Positions 59,839-64,000 of a DNA stretch of 64,000 bases are shown here, piece by piece (positions within the stretch are counted from its first letter, which is position 1; each line of letters opens with the position of its first letter). The position numbers and the translations under genes were made by a program. The notes beneath the pieces were generated by a model. The model worked only from the letters and a program-made list of their open reading frames with translations. It had not been told where the DNA came from and searched no databases. This DNA is from Aureisphaera galaxeae. GTDB taxonomy: Bacteria; Bacteroidota; Bacteroidia; Flavobacteriales; Flavobacteriaceae. Location: assembly GCF_028561275.1 (NCBI RefSeq), contig NZ_JAQQTF010000002.1, forward strand, positions 466,812 to 530,811. The letters run 5' to 3'.

Positions 59839-61202
59839 CACATTATATTTTACAGGTAATTGTTTGCCAATTGCTCTTTTTGGCTGTTTATGATCTGTTC
59901 CTGAAGAAGGAAACCTTCTTTAATTTGAATAGAGCTTATCTGCTCTTTACCCCATTGTTGAGTATTGTGATTCCTTTAGCCGAAATTTCCATCATTCGGG
60001 AAAGTGTGCCCGAGGTATATCACTTTCAACTTCCGGAAATTATCATTGGAGCCACCAAAACTCCAGAAACGACTACGACCGGATTTCCCTATATGACACT
60101 GGTTTGGGTGCTGGGAGTACTCGGCAGTTTATTGCTCTTCGGAAGAAAATGGCTGCGGTATCTTCAGTTGAAGCGAAAAGGAACCGTAGTGAAAAGCAAC
60201 GAATTTACACTCATCGAGCTTCCCAATACCACCATTGCCTTTAGTTTTTTTAGGAATATATTTTTGGGAAGGGACCTTACCGAAAAGCAACGAAAGAGCA
60301 TTCTTCGCCATGAGCAGGTACACGTAAAAGAGAGACATACCTGGGATTTAATGTGGTTCGAGTTATTGCGTGTCATCTTTTGGTTCAATCCACTCATGTA
60401 CGTGTATCAGAAGCGCATTACCACCCTGCAAGAATATATTGCCGATCAAAAGGCCATGACCTTCGGAGGCAAGAAGGACTATTATGAAAGTTTGTTGTCG
60501 TCGGTCTTTCAAACAGAATCAATTTCATTCATCAATACATTTTTTAATCATTCATTAATCAAAAAACGAATCGTTATGTTACAAAAATCAAGATCAAGTA
60601 AAATCCTTCAACTAAAATACCTTTTGCTGCTTCCCGTGGTAGGGCTCATGATGTTCTATTCCTCTTGTGCGCAGGAGGATCCTAAGGCCTCAGAAACATC
60701 GAGTACCGAAAGAATTGCGGAACTAAAGAAGGCGTTGGACCAGGGTGAAATCACCCAAGCAGAAACCAAGGAGTTAAAGGAGTTGATGGCCCAAGAATAT
60801 GCTGGTAAACCTAAGGGAAAAGGATTGGGTTCCGACGTAGAGTCCGATGCCATTCCGTTCGCGGTACTTACCGAACCGCCTATTTATCCGGGCTGTGAAG
60901 GGTTAACAGGAAAAGAAGCACAACAATGCTTTAATCAGAAAGTTGCACAATTCGTGATGGAAAATTTCGACCGTGATATTCCAAAGGATTCCGACATTGA
61001 AGGAGCACAACGAATTGTGGTTCAATTTAAAATTAACAAAGAAGGTGTGATAACCGATGTAAGAAGTCGTGCACCACATCCAATCTTAGAGAAAATGGCT
61101 TATTCTTCGGTGAGCAAACTGCCCGTTATGCAACCTGGTAAAAAGGATGGTAAGCCTGTAACCGTAGTATATTCCCTTCCTATTATTTTTAAATTGCAAT
61201 AA
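59835..61202 (+). CDS. M56/BlaR1-like membrane peptidase with C-terminal TonB domain
   Basis: 455 residues. Membrane helices near the N terminus and about 95-115; zinc-peptidase motif HEQVH (His159, Glu160, His163) in ILRHEQVHVKERHTWDLMWF, and the distal EYIADQKAM near 201. One more helix near 257-273 (LLLLPVVGLMMFYSSCA). Residues about 350-455 form a TonB-like C-terminal domain (IVVQFKINKEGVITDVRSRA). In BlaR1 the outer part senses beta-lactam; here it is TonB-like instead. Translated with BlaI. Paralogue at 62650. Confidence 0.88.
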   Translation: MTHYILQVIVCQLLFLAVYDLFLKKETFFNLNRAYLLFTPLLSIVIPLAEISIIRESVPEVYHFQLPEIIIGATKTPETTTTGFPYMTLVWVLGVLGSLLLFGRKWLRYLQLKRKGTVVKSNEFTLIELPNTTIAFSFFRNIFLGRDLTEKQRKSILRHEQVHVKERHTWDLMWFELLRVIFWFNPLMYVYQKRITTLQEYIADQKAMTFGGKKDYYESLLSSVFQTESISFINTFFNHSLIKKRIVMLQKSRSSKILQLKYLLLLPVVGLMMFYSSCAQEDPKASETSSTERIAELKKALDQGEITQAETKELKELMAQEYAGKPKGKGLGSDVESDAIPFAVLTEPPIYPGCEGLTGKEAQQCFNQKVAQFVMENFDRDIPKDSDIEGAQRIVVQFKINKEGVITDVRSRAPHPILEKMAYSSVSKLPVMQPGKKDGKPVTVVYSLPIIFKLQ

Positions 61203-61221
61203 GTTAATGGTGTTATGATTG

Positions 61222-61256
61222 AAAAAGCCGAAGGAATTCCTTCGGCTTTTTTGTTT
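61222..61256 (+). terminator. Terminator of the BlaI/M56 operon
   Basis: AAAAAGCCGAAGG and CCTTCGGCTTTTTT pair around AATT. About 20 bp past the stop; could serve both strands. Confidence 0.9.
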
Positions 61257-61296
61257 ATGCCTTCCATGCTGAAAGAACCATAACGACAAGTATTTC

Positions 61297-62544
61297 TTAG
61301 TCCATATTAAGGATATCTTCCATCTTTTTTTTATGAGCCTCGCTATTGCTTATTTCGAAAGCTTTTCGCAGGTAGGTCAGTGCATTTTTCTTGTCTTTTT
61401 GGGCAATGTAATAATCTGCCATCGAATCATACACATTGGCACTGGTTGGATAATACTCCATGTTTAATTCAAAGATTTTCTTAGCCTTACCCATATTGCC
61501 GCTATCCATTGACATGTATCCAAGCATATTCAACAAATTTTCTTCAAAGGGCGGTGTTTTTTTACCAAAATGCTTAGATAATTTCTCTTCCCTGTAAGAA
61601 ATGACATCAACCAAATCTTCGGTGGGTATATCAAGATTGTTGTAAATGTGCGCATTCTCTAGCCTATACCATGTAAAAATCTCCCTTAGTCCATCATGAA
61701 TGGAAATTAAAGGGACGGTTCCATGGATTTGGTTTTCATATAATTTCCATGAAAATTTTATTCCGTCCTTTTTAGCGGATTGTATGGTCTTTATAAAGTC
61801 AAAATTAGAGCGCATGCCCAAAGAAACGTCTGTAGTGTCTGTCATGACGTTGTATACGTTCAAATCTTCCCGGAACCTAAATAAACCATTGGCAAGAGTT
61901 ATGAAAAGGGATGTATTATCGAATGTTTTCTTTTTCAAAATACCTTTCGATTCCTTTAAGAGTTTTTGGTTATCCCAATCCAAACTCGGGTCTATTGCCA
62001 AGTAGTTGTTGAACAAATCCGTGTGTTTAAGGAAGGCATTAATGGTAAAAAGTCCGCCGTAGGAGTGCCCCACCAATGTCCTATAATCTAACGTGGGGAA
62101 CGTAGCGTCTATATAGGGGATGAGTTCATCTTTTAAAAACTGAATGAATTTATCCGCCTCGCCGGACTCTCCTCTAAAAGGAAACCCTCTTCTATGTGTA
62201 ACCTTTGAAGTCGTTAAATCCCGGTTTCTATTTTCTCTGTTCGAAATACCGACGACAATCATGGACGGTATCCAGGCGGGGGAGTTGTGATTTAATGTAG
62301 CGGCGATAGCATCAAAATGCATACGCCCATCTAGAAGGTATAACACTGGGTATTCCACGCCTTCTTCAAGATTACCACCATTGGGGAGTTGAATCCAGAA
62401 CGTTCGATTCTCATTCAGCACCTGAGAATGAATACTGTCCTTTACTCCAAATTGAAACAGAAATTCAGTTTCCGTTGAGCTTTGAGAACTTGCACCAATG
62501 GAAATAAAAAGTGCGAGAATGCAAAAAATGTGTTTGTTATTCAT
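61297..62544 (-). CDS. Alpha/beta-hydrolase esterase with TPR tail (IroE/feruloyl-esterase-like)
   Basis: 415 residues, signal peptide to about 22 (ILALFISIGASSQ). PNGGNLEEGVEYPVLYLLDG near 53-72 and the nucleophile serine in LVGHSYGGLFTINAFLKH near 160-177, typical of the esterase D/IroE family. Residues about 335-415 form TPR-like helices (MLGYMSMDSGNMGKAKKIFE, YDSMADYYIAQKDKKNALTY). Likely periplasmic or surface esterase. Substrate unknown. Lies between two M56-TonB genes. Confidence 0.82.
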   Translation of the reverse strand: MNNKHIFCILALFISIGASSQSSTETEFLFQFGVKDSIHSQVLNENRTFWIQLPNGGNLEEGVEYPVLYLLDGRMHFDAIAATLNHNSPAWIPSMIVVGISNRENRNRDLTTSKVTHRRGFPFRGESGEADKFIQFLKDELIPYIDATFPTLDYRTLVGHSYGGLFTINAFLKHTDLFNNYLAIDPSLDWDNQKLLKESKGILKKKTFDNTSLFITLANGLFRFREDLNVYNVMTDTTDVSLGMRSNFDFIKTIQSAKKDGIKFSWKLYENQIHGTVPLISIHDGLREIFTWYRLENAHIYNNLDIPTEDLVDVISYREEKLSKHFGKKTPPFEENLLNMLGYMSMDSGNMGKAKKIFELNMEYYPTSANVYDSMADYYIAQKDKKNALTYLRKAFEISNSEAHKKKMEDILNMD

Positions 62545-62572
62545 GTCGATAAACTGCTTTTATATGTGCAAA

Positions 62573-62638
62573 AATCCCATAGTTATCCTAGTGTTTGTTC
62601 CTTACAGGGAACACCACTTATAAATAACTATAGGGATT
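62573..62638. terminator. Hairpin between the esterase and M56 genes
   Basis: AATCCCATAGTTAT (62573-62586) and ATAACTATAGGGATT (62624-62638) pair with one bulge, around a smaller GTTCC/GGAAC stem. It lies 11 bp past the M56 stop (minus strand). Confidence 0.6.
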
Positions 62639-62649
62639 GTTCAATTAGA

Positions 62650-64000
62650 TTATTCTACATCAAAGACGATGGGAAGATGGTACGAAACCGTTACAGCTTT
62701 TCCTTGGTGCTGTCCGGGTTCGAAGAGGGGAAGATTAGATACAACCCTAATGGATTCCTTCTCCAATGTAGGGTGGGGAGCTCTAGCTCTTACATCAGTA
62801 ACTTTTCCTTGGGTGTTGATCATGAACTGTACAGAAATCCGTTGGCGACCCACCAATCCAAGGTCCTTGCCTATATCTGCATTAAAGTTGGACGCTACAT
62901 ATTGCATCATTTTCTCTGAAAAGCATTTTTTTGCTGCTGCGGCATCCTCTATACCCTCGCATCCTGGGAATGTGGGCACTTTGTGTATAACACCAAACGG
63001 AATGGCCGCCTTGTCTTTTACGTCATCGAATTCCTCCACATGTACTCCTTTAGGATTGGTAAGGACATAGAGTATTTTAAGGGCTTCTTCTTCCTCTGGG
63101 GTCATGCTTCCTTTGGCTGCAATAGATTCCTTTAGTTCTGCTATTTTCTGCATTATTTCACTTTGGGATTTGCTTTCTAGGTCTGCCGTTTCATTCGCTT
63201 GGCCAGATGTATCCTGGGTGCAGGAGGTATAAAGCAGGATACCGCCAACAAGAGGTATAAGGAGCAAGTACTTCAATTTTAGGCGCTTTTTAGAATTTGA
63301 TTTCTGTAACATTGTGAATCGTTTTTTGATTAATGAATGATTGAAAAATGTATTGATGAATGTTATATTTTCTGTTCCGAATACTTGAGACAAAAGTCCC
63401 CCATAGTATTCTTTCTTCCCTTTTTTCTTGGCAACAGAGGCATCGGCAGTGTATTCTTGTAAGGTTGCCATTCTTTTTTGATACAGGTAAACCATCGGGT
63501 TGAACCAAAACACCATACGCAGTACTTCAAAAAAGAGTAGGTCCCAAGTATGATATTGATTCACATGCACTCGTTCATGCAGTAATATGTGTTCCCGTTG
63601 TTGGGCGGAAATGCTTTCCCCAATGAATATGTTGTTAAGGAATGTAAAGGCGCAATCTCTTTCAGGCAAAACGATGAGATTGAAACCGTCATGTTTGGTT
63701 ACATCTCCAGTTCTTTTCAGGGTGTGGATTCTCCAAAGTTTTTTAATAAAAAACACGAGGGTCAGAAATATTCCAAAAACCCACACCAACATGGGGATAT
63801 TGAGAGCTTCTGACGTTTCCGTATTCGGAATATCTGTTACCGCTAATCCGTCCCCGATAACAATCTCGGGCAATTGGAAAAGGTATTGCTCGGGCATGGC
63901 TTCCCTGAAAAGGTCGATCTCGACAAAGGGGAGTGCCATAGCCAAAAGAGGAGTGATTAGGAGGTAAGCCCTGTTCGCATCAAAGAAGGTCTCCCTCCCA
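62650..64000 (-). CDS. M56/BlaR1-like peptidase with TonB domain, second copy (5' end outside the window)
   Basis: At least 450 residues; the frame runs to the window edge with no stop, so the start lies beyond 64000. It begins in the first visible part RETFFDANRAYLLITPLL, matching the paralogue (KKETFFNLNRAYLLFTPLL). The HERVH zinc motif (LLHERVHVNQYHTWDLLFFE) and EYTADASVA are present, and a TonB domain (ISVQFMINTQGKVTDVRARA) ends the chain. The internal part between helix and TonB domain is more polar (TSGQANETADLESKSQSE). A BlaI-type partner would be expected outside the window. Confidence 0.88.
   Translation of the reverse strand, partial: GRETFFDANRAYLLITPLLAMALPFVEIDLFREAMPEQYLFQLPEIVIGDGLAVTDIPNTETSEALNIPMLVWVFGIFLTLVFFIKKLWRIHTLKRTGDVTKHDGFNLIVLPERDCAFTFLNNIFIGESISAQQREHILLHERVHVNQYHTWDLLFFEVLRMVFWFNPMVYLYQKRMATLQEYTADASVAKKKGKKEYYGGLLSQVFGTENITFINTFFNHSLIKKRFTMLQKSNSKKRLKLKYLLLIPLVGGILLYTSCTQDTSGQANETADLESKSQSEIMQKIAELKESIAAKGSMTPEEEEALKILYVLTNPKGVHVEEFDDVKDKAAIPFGVIHKVPTFPGCEGIEDAAAAKKCFSEKMMQYVASNFNADIGKDLGLVGRQRISVQFMINTQGKVTDVRARAPHPTLEKESIRVVSNLPLFEPGQHQGKAVTVSYHLPIVFDVE

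Overview
The window reads as a chromosome segment of a member of the Bacteroidota, most likely a marine-type Flavobacteriaceae. The signs are several type IX secretion (T9SS) C-terminal sorting domains (ends at 2538, 52384 and 54998), promoter -7 boxes of the Bacteroidota form TAnnTTTG in place of sigma70 boxes, few Shine-Dalgarno sequences, S16 with a long Ala/Glu tail, DNA polymerase III alpha with a fused exonuclease, LytTR/LytS pairs, TPR-LuxR and membrane-AraC regulators, and BlaI/M56-TonB pairs. Most of the segment is ordinary housekeeping and envelope gene content.

Layout. 1-2 kb: glycosyltransferase end, trmB, LysE exporter, alkyltransferase-like protein. 2-5.4 kb: secreted T9SS protein, outer-membrane barrel, long fibre-like repeat protein. 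5.6-8.4 kb: Mrp/NifU Fe-S carriers, then ferredoxin reductase and ferredoxin. 8.5-16.1 kb: four tandem paralogous TPR-membrane proteins, a membrane AraC regulator, DoxX and a GIN-domain protein. 16.1-19.4 kb (minus): phosphoesterase, acyl-CoA dehydrogenase, Rieske oxygenase. 19.5-21.7 kb: amino-acid permease and arginine-deiminase-like enzyme. 21.7-23.5 kb (minus): rpsP-rimM-trmN. 23.6-32 kb: lipoprotein, dnaE, trxA, clpP, a small four-helix-bundle cassette, DUF58, tRNA-Asp. 32.4-39 kb: TPR lipoprotein, LytTR/LytS pair, cation-chloride cotransporter.

39.4-46.4 kb is an AT-richer eight-gene plus-strand operon unlike its surroundings: a soluble histidine kinase, a lone receiver, a two-helix channel-like protein with an altered pore, the three parts of an NMT1/SsuABC-type importer, a SAM methyltransferase embedded among them, and a DUF2490 outer-membrane protein. 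It opens with a perfect 20-bp inverted repeat at its promoter and carries an exact 54-bp tandem duplication just before the ATPase gene. This is my main candidate for an undescribed system.

46.5-49 kb holds a TPR-LuxR regulator and two tiny genes, one of 48 codons. All three have TGCACCC direct repeats at a fixed distance from a -7 box, which looks like a self-contained regulon. 49-64 kb: small lipoproteins, a PhoX-like phosphatase, a di-haem peroxidase, a nitroreductase, an FG-GAP/ASPIC T9SS protein, a second LytTR/LytS pair, DUF456, BlaI with an M56-TonB sensor behind a 34-bp palindrome, a feruloyl-type esterase, and a second M56-TonB gene cut by the window end.

Other points: the four-helix-bundle gene (30668-31021) is bracketed by two 42-bp arrays of six 7-bp TCAC units in opposite orientation, wedged between the clpP stop and the DUF58 start. 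No CRISPR array, rRNA, transposase, integrase or phage gene was seen.
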